Positions 9,112-18,804 of a DNA stretch of 64,000 nt are shown piece after piece; within the stretch, counting starts at the first letter, position 1, and every line of letters begins with the position of its first letter. Location of the stretch: positions 3,968,001 to 4,032,000 of the forward strand of contig NC_003228.3 in the NCBI RefSeq assembly GCF_000025985.1. The letters run 5' to 3'. The notes under the pieces are model-generated. The model was not told the origin of the DNA. It ran no database searches and saw nothing but the letters and a program-made list of their open reading frames with translations. This DNA is from Bacteroides fragilis NCTC 9343. GTDB lineage: Bacteria > Bacteroidota > Bacteroidia > Bacteroidales > Bacteroidaceae. A program made the position numbers and the translations under genes.

Positions 9112-9498
9112 CTAAATCAGATAAGTACAATGATGAACAAACAGCGGAATATCTGTTTGCCAAGGTGGGAAATTGAAAGAAGCAACACTTCGACGCAGAC
9201 TTTCTGCCTCCAATGGTATAAAAGCACTATACATCACAGGTAACAGTTCTGTCACTGCCGGTAATAGATTAGTTACCGGTACGTGGTTCACATCCTGATC
9301 TACCGCCAGTTTGACGTAATGCGCCTCGTCCTTACAACAATGTGAGGTCATCTTCTTCTCTCCACACGATGCACAAACGGACGCACTTCCCCACTCTACA
9401 TCCGCCAGACGGCCCATGCAGTAATGGAAATTAATCGTTATGCCTGATGAAACAACGGCATAAAGCAACGTCAAGGTGATTAATATAAACTTCTTCAT
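9112..9498 (-). CDS. HYC_CC_PP family small Cys-rich membrane-anchored protein
   Basis: The family is named from its conserved HYC, CC and PP residues, and all three are present here: FHYC near residue 25, a CASCGEK...HCCKDE block, and FPPW near the C-terminus. The protein is about 128 residues with an N-terminal signal or anchor segment. I prefer the ATG at 9498 (MKKFIL); an upstream in-frame ATG lies at 9504. The Cys/His content and its place directly upstream of cusA on the same strand suggest a part in metal handling, but no function is established for the family. It probably shares a transcript with the cus genes. Confidence 0.7.
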   Translation of the reverse strand: MKKFILITLTLLYAVVSSGITINFHYCMGRLADVEWGSASVCASCGEKKMTSHCCKDEAHYVKLAVDQDVNHVPVTNLLPAVTELLPVMYSAFIPLEAESLRRSVASFNFPPWQTDIPLFVHHCTYLI

Positions 9499-9634
9499 GT
9501 GCATTTTGAGGCTGCGAAAATAAGTATCGACACCGATACTACCGATACCCGTTACATATAATTAACGTATGAACATCCTTTTTGGTTTAATCCTTTTGGT
9601 TATCTTTACCCCACTAATTAACATAATAATTGTC

Positions 9635-10612
9635 ATGAAACATACATCTATTAACTATATTCTAACTACTGCACTTGCTTTAGGTATCGGCATCAGCATC
9701 CCTGTCCTTGTAGGCAGCACTTGCCTCAGCGAACAACACTCTGTACAATCCGAAGTTCCTTATTGCGTCACTCCTCCCACTGTTCCCGAACAAGCTGTGT
9801 TTGATGGTGACACAATCGACCTGCGTCGTTATGACCGCCGTGAACGTATGGACCGCGAACTGATGTCCTTCACTTACATGCACTCCAGCACCATGCAAAT
9901 GATTAAACGGGCCAACCGCTACTTCCCTGTCATTGAACCATTACTGAAAGCCAACGGTATTCCGGACGACTTCAAATATTTGATGGTAATAGAGAGCAAT
10001 CTCAACCCGATAGCACGTTCACCGGCCGGTGCCGCCGGTTTATGGCAATTTATGCCTGTCACTGCCCGTGAATTCGGTCTTGAAGTAAATGATAACGTAG
10101 ACGAACGCTATCATATTGAGAAAGCTACCGCAGCCGCCTGCCGTTATTTCAAGCAGGCTTATGCCAAATATGGCGACTGGATGGCTGTATCTGCCTCTTA
10201 CAATGCCGGACAAGGACGTATTTCCTCTCAACTGGACAAACAATTGGCGGATCATGCCATGGACCTCTGGCTGGCAGAAGAAACCTCACGCTACATGTTC
10301 CGCCTACTGGCTGTAAAAGAGGTATTCGGCAATCCTCAACGTTTCGGTTTTCTGCTGAAGCGGGAACATCTCTACCCTGCCATCCCCTACAAAGAAGTGG
10401 CGGTAGATACAGAAATCAGTGACTTGAGCAACTTTGCACAGAAACAAGGCATCACCTATGCACAACTTCGCGATGCCAACCCCTGGCTTCGAGGTTCATC
10501 ACTAAAAAACAAAACCGGGAAGAAATACGTTTTACATATACCCACGCAAGAGGGTATGAATTATGATTCTCGTAAAACAGTTCCTCACGAACATAAATGG
10601 GTGATTGACTAA
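9635..10612 (+). CDS. Membrane-bound lytic murein transglycosylase (SLT domain, MltD-like)
   Basis: This enzyme cleaves peptidoglycan glycan strands between MurNAc and GlcNAc in the periplasm. The SLT fold (about residues 100-235) shows the catalytic Glu120 in VIESNLNP, followed by GAAGLWQFMP and the SASYNAGQGR motif. A LysM-like segment lies near the C-terminus (DLSNFAQKQGITYAQLRDANPW). The frame can start earlier at 9569. I prefer 9635 (MKHTSINY), which gives a normal signal sequence, and the upstream stretch 9577-9610 holds a promoter-like TTTTGGTTATCTTTACC. The length from that start is 325 residues. It stands alone, divergent from the HYC_CC_PP gene. Confidence 0.88.
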   Translation: MKHTSINYILTTALALGIGISIPVLVGSTCLSEQHSVQSEVPYCVTPPTVPEQAVFDGDTIDLRRYDRRERMDRELMSFTYMHSSTMQMIKRANRYFPVIEPLLKANGIPDDFKYLMVIESNLNPIARSPAGAAGLWQFMPVTAREFGLEVNDNVDERYHIEKATAAACRYFKQAYAKYGDWMAVSASYNAGQGRISSQLDKQLADHAMDLWLAEETSRYMFRLLAVKEVFGNPQRFGFLLKREHLYPAIPYKEVAVDTEISDLSNFAQKQGITYAQLRDANPWLRGSSLKNKTGKKYVLHIPTQEGMNYDSRKTVPHEHKWVID

Positions 10613-10656
10613 TGGTTAATCAAACGAGTACATTGGTATATTAATATATTGGCACA

Positions 10657-11556
10657 TTGAAAAGTGATTCTTGGCTCCATCGTTTTTTGCATAATCAGCC
10701 GCTAAAGCATAAGCTGTATGTCATTATCTTCGAATCCGATACACCCGCAGGGAAAGCATTCGACGTAACCCTTATCATATGTATTCTGCTGAGTATCCTG
10801 CTTGCTATAATCGAAAGCCTTCAAGGTCTGCCTTCCTGGCTTTCCACTCCCTTTATCGTGCTTGAATATCTTTTCACAGTTTTTTTTACCTTTGAATATG
10901 TCACCCGCATCTATTGCTCACCCAATCCACGGAAATATATTTTCAGTTTTTTCGGTATTGTCGATCTTCTGGCTACATTGCCACTCTACCTTGCCTTCTT
11001 CCTGCCCGGAGCACGCTATCTGCTGATTATACGTGCTTTCCGGATTATCCGGGTATTCCGAATATTCAAGTTGTTCAACTTCTGGCTCGAAGGTGAACGT
11101 CTACTCACTTCCCTGCGGGAAAGCAGCAAAAAGATCGCCGTCTTTTTCCTCTTTGTTGTCATCCTCGTCGTTGCCATCGGCACTTTAATGTACATGATTG
11201 AAGGGACTCAACCCAATACACAATTTAATAACATTCCGAATAGTATCTATTGGGCCATTGTCACCATGACCACCGTAGGCTATGGAGACATCACTCCTGC
11301 TACCGCTCTTGGCAAATTTCTTTCTGCCTGCGTGATGCTGATCGGTTACACAATTATTGCTGTCCCTACAGGTATCGTCTCTGCATCCATGATGAAAGAA
11401 TACAAAAAATTAAAAGACTTACAATGTCCCAACTGTCATAAAACGGGGCACGAAGAGAATGCCACTTATTGTAAATACTGCGGACATAAATTGAAAAATG
11501 ATGAAATTTACCAGCAAGAAAACACGGCAACTGATCCGGATCGGACTACTTCATAA
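10657..11556 (+). CDS. Voltage-gated-type potassium channel with zinc ribbon tail
   Basis: This 299-residue six-helix ion channel has an S4-like helix with regularly spaced arginines (Arg126, 129, 132, 135) and the potassium selectivity filter TVGYGD (206-211) between two pore helices. The C-terminus carries a zinc-ribbon pattern CPNC...CKYC (Cys257, 260, 272, 275), which is not part of the core channel and may bind metal or sense a cytosolic signal. The start appears to be TTG at 10657: an in-frame TAA lies 13 bases upstream and no ATG is close downstream. The 3' end overlaps the convergent helicase gene by 11 bases. Confidence 0.87.
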   Translation: MKSDSWLHRFLHNQPLKHKLYVIIFESDTPAGKAFDVTLIICILLSILLAIIESLQGLPSWLSTPFIVLEYLFTVFFTFEYVTRIYCSPNPRKYIFSFFGIVDLLATLPLYLAFFLPGARYLLIIRAFRIIRVFRIFKLFNFWLEGERLLTSLRESSKKIAVFFLFVVILVVAIGTLMYMIEGTQPNTQFNNIPNSIYWAIVTMTTVGYGDITPATALGKFLSACVMLIGYTIIAVPTGIVSASMMKEYKKLKDLQCPNCHKTGHEENATYCKYCGHKLKNDEIYQQENTATDPDRTTS

Positions 11557-14500
11557 GTATCTTACCCCCTTCGATCTTTACCTCTTCTCCGTCCAACAGT
11601 ATTTGCACTCCCCTGCGCATGGCAGTCTCCACATTCAACCCGAAACGTGCATACCCCAACAACTGGGCGGTTACCCGCATTAAGTCAACCAAAGGTAAAG
11701 CGACCTGCTGTTCCAGTATATTCCGAGCCGCATTGGCTACCTCACGAGGAGGTAAATCTACGGCTTCACGCTTGGAGTCTATGCGGAATCCGGTATACGA
11801 GTCTGCTTCTTCCTTGGTATTCCAGTAGAAAACCAATCCATCAATTTCCTGCTTGTAATAAGGAGTTTTATCCAGTATACCATCCATCCATTCAATCAGG
11901 CGAGCTGTCTTCCGAAGAATGCCATAAGCATTAAAGATTCTGCTGCTTAACAATGAACGGCTAATCGGAGCCTCCGTACGCATGATCTCATTCAATTGTT
12001 TTCTGATACGGGGCTCCCGGCGTGGCATCATCAATTCCCAAGCAGATACATTTACAGAGTTTAAAAGAGTTTTTTCATAGATCTCCGGTGGCGCAGCCTT
12101 CACTTCTTCCCGAATTACTAGCTCCGGCAACTTCACTAAGCAGTGTTGTGCATGGCATAGTAAACCCTCTTTTTGCACTTCTCCCGATCCTGAAGCCAAA
12201 GAAATCACCGGAACGGATCGTTGCGATTTTCCGCACTCTGCTCTTTTCAATTCCGCCTCTATATGGTCAATAACTTTCTGTGAGTCTTCCCACCAATCCA
12301 GAGTCCATACTTTACAAATGTTCCATCCCAACATTTTCAGTACACTGTCTTGCACAATCTCCCTATCCCGAGCTGTTTTTGCAGCCCGATAATTCTCGCC
12401 ATCACACAAAATCCCGAGCATATAACGGGAGGTATCATTAGGATCGATAATACCTACATCTACTTTGAATCCGGAACATCCGATTTTGGTTTTCACCTGA
12501 TGTCCTTTTTCACGAAGTGCCGCAGCAATCAGCTCACCCATTTCGACCTCTTCGGATACCGCTGCATAAGAATGATTCAAAACTCCGGTACCCTTACCTG
12601 CATATTCAAGGAAATATTTCAAACCTGCCACTCCTATAGAAGATGTCTTTTTCAGATCAATCTGGTCGGCTCTTAATGTAGAGAAGACTTTCATCTCATA
12701 TCGGGCACGTGACACTGCCACATTCAAACGACGTTCGCCACCATCCCTATTCAACGGTCCGAAATTGAGACTCACCCTTCCGTTGACATCCGGACCATAA
12801 CCTACAGAAAAAAGAATAACGTCCCGTTCATCCCCTTGCACATTTTCCAGATTCTTAATAAAAACAGGTTCTTCACGATTGAATGCAAGATTCTCTAATT
12901 CTGCGTTCTGTAAAACAACATCCGATAACATGTCTTCTATTAAAGTCTGCTGTACGGAACTAAAAGTTACAACACCTATACTCTGATTTCTCAATTCCGG
13001 ATCGGAAAGTCTGCGAACAATCTCGTCTACTACCGCCTGTGCCTCAGCTTGATTCTGACGACTTTTACCCTTATCGTAATATCCCTCGATGGGTACTAAA
13101 GTAACTTTGGCAGCCAGATCATCCGGAGATGGAAAAGTCAGCAACTTATTATCATAATACTGAGAATTGCTGAAAGCAATCAGGCTTTCATGTTTACTGC
13201 GATAATGCCATAACAAATATTTAGAAGGCATAGACAAAGCCAGGCAATCATCCAGGATACTTTCCAGATCTTCTATCTCTATATGTTCTTCATCAACTGA
13301 ATTACTGGTAAAGAAATTAGTCGGGGGCATTTGTTTCGGATCACCTACAACGACTACATGATTTCCACGGGCAATAGCACCTACGGCTTCACAAGTAGGC
13401 ATCTGTGAAGCCTCATCAAATACAACCAAATCAAACTTATCGTGGTTCACATTGATATACTGCGCTACTGACATTGGACTCATCAGCATACACGGACACA
13501 TACGTGACAATAAGTTGGAAATCGAATCGAACAACTTACGAATAGACATTCCACGTCCGTTACTGCGAATACATTTCTGCAAAATACCAACCTCCGAACT
13601 TTGGGCAGCCGCAAGTACAAACGATGGGATATTAGAAGCCAGTTTTGTATAAAGTTCCTTTTTTATTAATTCCTGATACTCCGTATTCAATTCACGAAAA
13701 CGCCGGATACTGTCATTGAACAGCTCCCCGTTAAAAAATTGCAGAACCTGCTCCTTCCCGATGGCATATTCAATAAAACTATGATAAAACCCTTTCAAAT
13801 AAATATTCATCATCCGTTCGGCAGGCAAGTTACGTTCCGTATATGCTGCAAATACAGAAGTCAAGCCACAAGCCTCGAACCGACGAGATACATTCAGCCA
13901 ACGATACCAATCTTTCAACTTATCCGTGTTCCTTGCCCAAATCTCACATTGTCGTGACGCTCCTGCCAGCCAGTCGTCTTCACAAGCATGAAGCACCTCT
14001 TTGGAAACGCCCAATAATTGCAACATCGATTTTTCCAATTGCTTTATACACTCCCAGTCGTATACCAAACCTTCCAACAACTCCCGATTCATTTGCCGGA
14101 ACAAAGAATACCCCCCAGAGAGTTGTTCCGCCAGTTTCTCCTTAACTCGCCGTATAGACATAGGATCATCCACTACCTCCACCAGAAGCCTGTTCAATTG
14201 GAGTATAGCCTTGCTCATCACTTCTATATCGTCCCATTGCTCTTCACCGGGATGGGATTTATTCCCAAATAAGTCCTCAAACCAACGACTACTGCTATCT
14301 ACTTCCTGTTTTTGCTGCTGATAAAAGAGCAATTGTTGCAAAGCGGGAAGAACTTGTTCTTTATTGACACGGCCCTGAAGCGAAAAGAGAGACAGTTCCT
14401 TACAAAACTTCCGTTGTTTTAACAAGCGAGGCAGAAACCAACTCTGTGTAATATCTTTCCATTCCGAGATCTTTTGCTGCACCGGTAAAGTGAGAAAAGT

Positions 14501-17419
14501 GTCTTCAAATGATTGTTTTAGCAGATTGCAAAATTCATCTCTTTTTCGTCCATGTTCAATGATCCGGCCTATCTTATCAACATTCTCGTCAAGATCGGTT
14601 AACAACATCAAGTTACCGGTCATACCAGGAAGTTGCATTAGGATTCGGATGAACCGAACAAAGTTATCCAATAGCTTCTCTGTGCATTTATTCCCTATTC
14701 CATAATTTGAGAAGCATCTATTCATCTTCTCTTCCATCTTCTGCAACAGAATCATATAGTCTTTCAGAAGTTTATCCGCTTCTTCTTTCAGTTGAGAAGA
14801 GTACTCCATTATATTGATTCCTGTGAGAGGATGCTGATGGGAATGTCCACTTACTTTTCCAACTCCGATCAACTCTTCCACAGCATGATTCCATTCATTG
14901 AATTGCTCCTTAGTCAACGAAGCAAGCAAAGAAGCGGGTATCATTATTTCTTCTGTTTCGTCAATGGAGCTATAACGGGTGATAGCCTCGTAGACAGATA
15001 TGCCACAAGGATATATTCGGTGTAATGCCTCTACATATCCATTAATCTGCTGACGCATTTTAAACAGCCTTTCCGACTCTTCCTTAAACTCTTCCGGTTC
15101 CTTATAACGAAAGATCTCAGTTGATTCTTTCAGCTGACTCAGTACATCTGTCTTTCGTGCTTTATTAGAATGCAGTTCCAGGCAGAACGGAGCTAAACCT
15201 ATATTCATAAGCCTTTTCTGAACTACGGAGAGTGCAGCCATTTTTTCGGCCACAAACAATACCCGTTTACCCTGATACAGTGCATTGGCTATAATATTCG
15301 TAATGGTTTGTGACTTGCCAGTTCCCGGAGGTCCATGTAAAATAAAGCTTTTCTCATTTACAGCTTCATAAACCGCTTCAAGCTGCGAAGAATCGGCACT
15401 GACAGGCAACGCAATATCAGCAGGAGTTAAAGCATGATCCAGTTCTACGGCATTGGCATCGACTTCTGCAACCTCCCATTCCATTTTACCACTCATCAAA
15501 CTGCCGACAATCTTATTTTTACTCAACTCTTCGGCATTCGAATGAATGTCATTCCACATGATGAACTTACTGAATGAAAAAGTACCCAAAATAGCCTGTT
15601 CTTCTACGTCCCAACGCTTTTCGTTCATCACAGCTTTCCGAAAGATTGAGAAAATACGTTTCACATCGGTTCCATTTTCATCTTTCGGCAATGAATCGAG
15701 CCCAGAAATAGTGATGCCAAAGTTTTGTCTCAACATCTCCAACAAGGTAATGTTAAGCATACTCTCTTCTTCACGGGCACGGATAATATATCCTTTGGAT
15801 ACCGACTTACGGATCATCTCAACAGGAAGTAACAATATCGGGGCATAGCGAGGACGCTCACTATGTTCGGTTTCATACCACCTCAGCAGCCCCAAGGCAA
15901 GATATAAAGTATTTGCACCATTTTCTTCCAATGCTATTCTGGAAGAACGATATAAATAAGTAAGCGATTTCTTCAGATCCTGTTCGGTAAGATAGGTTCT
16001 CAATCTTTTTTGAGTCAGCTCCTGCTTAATCAAATCAATCATCGGATCCGATTCCGTTAAAGTGCCATAAAGCCCGAAGTCATACAACGGATTATCCCAA
16101 TCAGAGGGCTTACCCAAAATCTGAAATTCTGTTCCGTCCGAAAAAGCATCTTCCATCTTATCTATATCCGCAGAGATCACTTGAAGGGCATTACGGGTAA
16201 TACGCAGGTTCAGAAAATTATTACGTAGACTCAGGTCAAGTAACTTTCGTTCCCACAAAAGTTGTTTGGTGAATTCCACATAACTATCCTGATTATCCAA
16301 ATCATATTGCTTAATCTCTTCCGGAGCACTAACAGGACTAATGTACAACCCGCTTTTAGGAATCTGAGCTACCTCCGGACCCACAGTCCATGCTTTCCCA
16401 TGCATAACCCGTTGAGGTAAAGGCAAAATATGAGCAAAACGGCTGCGAGCAACATCTATAAAACAAGTAAAGTCATTCACAGCCAACATTTTGTCATTAG
16501 CCAGCCCGACTGCGGTATCGAAAGTCACATTGTTTCCATCGGTCATACAAGTGGCTTCCAGCAAAATAACTTCGTTGATACCGTCCGCCGTTCGTTTGGT
16601 CAATAACGAAGGGTCATCGTTCACCGCATCAGGAAATGTCCCGTCAATCAACCAGCATCCCACAAAAGCATGTCCCTGAATGATCACCAACAACGGATGC
16701 AACCCCATGGCTTCGGCACATGAAGCATACAACAGTGACAGATCCAAACAAGTCCCTAATTTACCGGAAAGTACATTATCCGAAAGCCTGACTCGCTGAC
16801 CGGCATCACCAAAACTGGACGGAGGCGTGCAGTATGCAATATGCTGTTCTTTAATAGCCTCGTACAGAGCCGCCAATTGTAACTTCACCCGATTGGGATT
16901 ACAACTCTGATAAGCATCCAATGAAGAATTACCGGACCACTCTTTCAGGATAGATGACGCCCGCGAAAGAACTCCTGTAAGTACCGGATGATTAGGAACC
17001 ACAAATGCAGACAAAAGTTCAGGCAATACCTGAATGCCTCCCCATTGATCAAAAGCCAGGATATCAACAGGATACTTCTCTTGAAAAAATACGTTTTTTT
17101 CATCAGAAACTACCAGAACGATAGTACCGGACAAGCGTTCGGTTTGCTGAATAAAAAAAGAAGGGTCCAGCATCAGATTTAATCCGGTTATTGTAATAAT
17201 CTCACCGGAAGCTAATTTTTCTACCATTACCGGTGAAACTGATGCAAATTCAGGCTCCAGAGTTAGAAATACCTTTAAATCCGCAAGCGGATGTTCTGTA
17301 TTATTTTTAATAGAAAGTAACCGGACAACAGGTATCCGGTTTTGCTGCATGGAATAATTGATAACAGGCAAATAAATAAATTCCACATCCAATTGTGAAG
17401 AAGGATTCTCTTGACTCAT
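11546..17419 (-). CDS. DUF4011 / SF1 helicase / Vsr-like nuclease protein (putative defence protein)
   Basis: This giant 1957-residue protein reads, in order: an N-terminal beta-rich region; a transglutaminase-like segment (GTCLD with Cys224, GHAFVGCW with His250); a DUF4011 segment (about 385-500, WERKLLDLSLRNNFLNLR); a superfamily 1 helicase with Walker A GPPGTGKS (696-703), a long helical insert, Walker B VVFDEAS (1332-1338) and motifs VQGDERDVI and LNVAVSRAR; a PD-(D/E)xK/Vsr-like nuclease (about 1610-1700, CDGENY...RDREIVQ...LGWNICKVW); and a DUF3320-like C-terminal part. From memory, DUF4011-helicase-Vsr single-gene proteins have been tested as antiphage systems. A box GCAAAATTA-like at 17463-17470 gives a likely promoter. 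No companion defence genes are adjacent. Confidence 0.85.
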   Translation of the reverse strand: MSQENPSSQLDVEFIYLPVINYSMQQNRIPVVRLLSIKNNTEHPLADLKVFLTLEPEFASVSPVMVEKLASGEIITITGLNLMLDPSFFIQQTERLSGTIVLVVSDEKNVFFQEKYPVDILAFDQWGGIQVLPELLSAFVVPNHPVLTGVLSRASSILKEWSGNSSLDAYQSCNPNRVKLQLAALYEAIKEQHIAYCTPPSSFGDAGQRVRLSDNVLSGKLGTCLDLSLLYASCAEAMGLHPLLVIIQGHAFVGCWLIDGTFPDAVNDDPSLLTKRTADGINEVILLEATCMTDGNNVTFDTAVGLANDKMLAVNDFTCFIDVARSRFAHILPLPQRVMHGKAWTVGPEVAQIPKSGLYISPVSAPEEIKQYDLDNQDSYVEFTKQLLWERKLLDLSLRNNFLNLRITRNALQVISADIDKMEDAFSDGTEFQILGKPSDWDNPLYDFGLYGTLTESDPMIDLIKQELTQKRLRTYLTEQDLKKSLTYLYRSSRIALEENGANTLYLALGLLRWYETEHSERPRYAPILLLPVEMIRKSVSKGYIIRAREEESMLNITLLEMLRQNFGITISGLDSLPKDENGTDVKRIFSIFRKAVMNEKRWDVEEQAILGTFSFSKFIMWNDIHSNAEELSKNKIVGSLMSGKMEWEVAEVDANAVELDHALTPADIALPVSADSSQLEAVYEAVNEKSFILHGPPGTGKSQTITNIIANALYQGKRVLFVAEKMAALSVVQKRLMNIGLAPFCLELHSNKARKTDVLSQLKESTEIFRYKEPEEFKEESERLFKMRQQINGYVEALHRIYPCGISVYEAITRYSSIDETEEIMIPASLLASLTKEQFNEWNHAVEELIGVGKVSGHSHQHPLTGINIMEYSSQLKEEADKLLKDYMILLQKMEEKMNRCFSNYGIGNKCTEKLLDNFVRFIRILMQLPGMTGNLMLLTDLDENVDKIGRIIEHGRKRDEFCNLLKQSFEDTFLTLPVQQKISEWKDITQSWFLPRLLKQRKFCKELSLFSLQGRVNKEQVLPALQQLLFYQQQKQEVDSSSRWFEDLFGNKSHPGEEQWDDIEVMSKAILQLNRLLVEVVDDPMSIRRVKEKLAEQLSGGYSLFRQMNRELLEGLVYDWECIKQLEKSMLQLLGVSKEVLHACEDDWLAGASRQCEIWARNTDKLKDWYRWLNVSRRFEACGLTSVFAAYTERNLPAERMMNIYLKGFYHSFIEYAIGKEQVLQFFNGELFNDSIRRFRELNTEYQELIKKELYTKLASNIPSFVLAAAQSSEVGILQKCIRSNGRGMSIRKLFDSISNLLSRMCPCMLMSPMSVAQYINVNHDKFDLVVFDEASQMPTCEAVGAIARGNHVVVVGDPKQMPPTNFFTSNSVDEEHIEIEDLESILDDCLALSMPSKYLLWHYRSKHESLIAFSNSQYYDNKLLTFPSPDDLAAKVTLVPIEGYYDKGKSRQNQAEAQAVVDEIVRRLSDPELRNQSIGVVTFSSVQQTLIEDMLSDVVLQNAELENLAFNREEPVFIKNLENVQGDERDVILFSVGYGPDVNGRVSLNFGPLNRDGGERRLNVAVSRARYEMKVFSTLRADQIDLKKTSSIGVAGLKYFLEYAGKGTGVLNHSYAAVSEEVEMGELIAAALREKGHQVKTKIGCSGFKVDVGIIDPNDTSRYMLGILCDGENYRAAKTARDREIVQDSVLKMLGWNICKVWTLDWWEDSQKVIDHIEAELKRAECGKSQRSVPVISLASGSGEVQKEGLLCHAQHCLVKLPELVIREEVKAAPPEIYEKTLLNSVNVSAWELMMPRREPRIRKQLNEIMRTEAPISRSLLSSRIFNAYGILRKTARLIEWMDGILDKTPYYKQEIDGLVFYWNTKEEADSYTGFRIDSKREAVDLPPREVANAARNILEQQVALPLVDLMRVTAQLLGYARFGLNVETAMRRGVQILLDGEEVKIEGGKILMK

Positions 17420-17462
17420 GATAAACGAGATTAATTAATTCACATTCAAACAATAACATGTG

Positions 17463-17470
17463 GCAAAATT
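17463..17470 (-). promoter_or_regulatory. Likely -7 box of the DUF4011 helicase gene
   Basis: On the minus strand this reads TAATTTTG, matching the Bacteroides -7 consensus TAnnTTTG. It would start transcription near 17458, about 40 bases before the helicase ATG. The -33 region is weak. Confidence 0.4.
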
Positions 17471-17537
17471 ACATATTTATTTATAAAGGAGACCTCTTTA
17501 ATTTAAAGAATTTACAAAACAAGCAGAAATATATGTA

Positions 17538-17909
17538 TTATTTTCTTTTCTTATCTAAAAAATATTCTGCCAGTAGAATAAATACATATCCGCCGGCATA
17601 ACTGACCATATCTTTCAAATCGAAAGTAGAACCAAGGGCTATACGGAGTATACGATTCGATATTCCCAACACATCCACCAACTGAAAATATTGAAGTATC
17701 TCTATGAAACAGGCAAAAGCAAGCACATACAAAGGTAATTGTGACAAACCGTTCGGAATAAAAATCCGTATAAAACAATAAATCAACACAACAACCAGTG
17801 CGTCACCCATATAAGGACGTACAAAGCTATCACGAACATATATACCAATAATAATCTCAACTACCAGTATTACGACAAAACATATCGCATAGAAAAAATT
17901 TTTATTCAT
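17538..17909 (-). CDS. DUF2809 family small membrane protein
   Basis: This 123-residue protein has four predicted membrane segments and the family pattern GDALVVVLIYCFIR, followed by the conserved ACFIEILQYFQ and LGSTFDLKDMVSYAGG. The last motif resembles VanZ-like proteins, where a charged FDxxD loop lies between helices. The biochemical role is not known. It stands alone upstream of the helicase gene on the same strand, 118 bases away, and diverges from mgtC. Confidence 0.75.
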   Translation of the reverse strand: MNKNFFYAICFVVILVVEIIIGIYVRDSFVRPYMGDALVVVLIYCFIRIFIPNGLSQLPLYVLAFACFIEILQYFQLVDVLGISNRILRIALGSTFDLKDMVSYAGGYVFILLAEYFLDKKRK

Positions 17910-18133
17910 GGTGTCTTTCGAATTTTATCTTTCACAGGATATACTGAGAATACAAAGTTCGATTGTTGTTTATCAATACTATTAAGAACTTTATGTATTA
18001 CATCAACTTTATGATGTCAGTATTTCCGATAGAAATAATCTTTTGACTGCGAATATACGTTATTTCTAAAAAACTATTGTATCTTTAGGTAATGAATAAA
18101 CGATTGAAATAAAGATAGAAAGGAAATTTACGT

Positions 18134-18802
18134 ATGATGTTGAACTTCGACTTTGTATTAAGACTGTTAGTCGCCGGAATCTTAGGTGCCATCATTGGCT
18201 TGGACAGAGAATATCGTGCCAAAGAAGCGGGCTATCGCACACACTTTCTGGTGTCATTGGGTAGTGCACTGATTATGATCGTTTCTCAATACGGCTTTCA
18301 AGAAATCATAAAAGAAAATAGTGTTACACTCGATCCAAGCCGTGTAGCGGCACAAGTAGTCAGTGGGATTGGTTTTATCGGTGCCGGAACGATTATCTTT
18401 CAAAAACAGATAGTCAGAGGACTGACTACAGCGGCAGGGATTTGGGCGACAGCCGGAATAGGCCTGGCAGTAGGCGCGGGCATGTACGTCATAGGTATTG
18501 CTGCCATGGTACTGACCCTGATTGGTCTTGAAGTGCTAAGTTACCTGTTTAAAAGCATAGGAATGAAAAGCTCAATGATAACTTTTTCGACCGATAACAA
18601 ACAAGTACTGAAAGGAGTGGCTGACCGATTTAATTCCAAAGATTACCTCATAGTGTCGTATCAGATGGATACACAGAAGCACGGAAGCATAGAAACCTAT
18701 CAAGTGACAATGATCATCAAATCCAAACGGAACAATGACGAAGGACATTTGCTATCTTTAATACAAGAATTTCCTGAAGTGACAGTAGAACGAATTGAAT
18801 AA
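18134..18802 (+). CDS. mgtC: MgtC/SapB family membrane protein
   Basis: This 222-residue protein has an N-terminal MgtC domain of about four membrane helices (residues 7-140), with the signature GLDREYRAKEAGYRTHFLVSLG and VSGIGFIGAGTI, and a C-terminal cytosolic ACT-like domain (about 145-222). MgtC proteins help bacteria grow under low magnesium, and in pathogens they inhibit the F1Fo ATPase. Here the substrate or partner is unproven. A box TATCTTTAG at 18080-18088 may be its -7 element. The stop codon lies 2 bases before the stop of the convergent DUF4130 gene. Confidence 0.88.
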   Translation: MMLNFDFVLRLLVAGILGAIIGLDREYRAKEAGYRTHFLVSLGSALIMIVSQYGFQEIIKENSVTLDPSRVAAQVVSGIGFIGAGTIIFQKQIVRGLTTAAGIWATAGIGLAVGAGMYVIGIAAMVLTLIGLEVLSYLFKSIGMKSSMITFSTDNKQVLKGVADRFNSKDYLIVSYQMDTQKHGSIETYQVTMIIKSKRNNDEGHLLSLIQEFPEVTVERIE

Positions 18803-18804
18803 GA

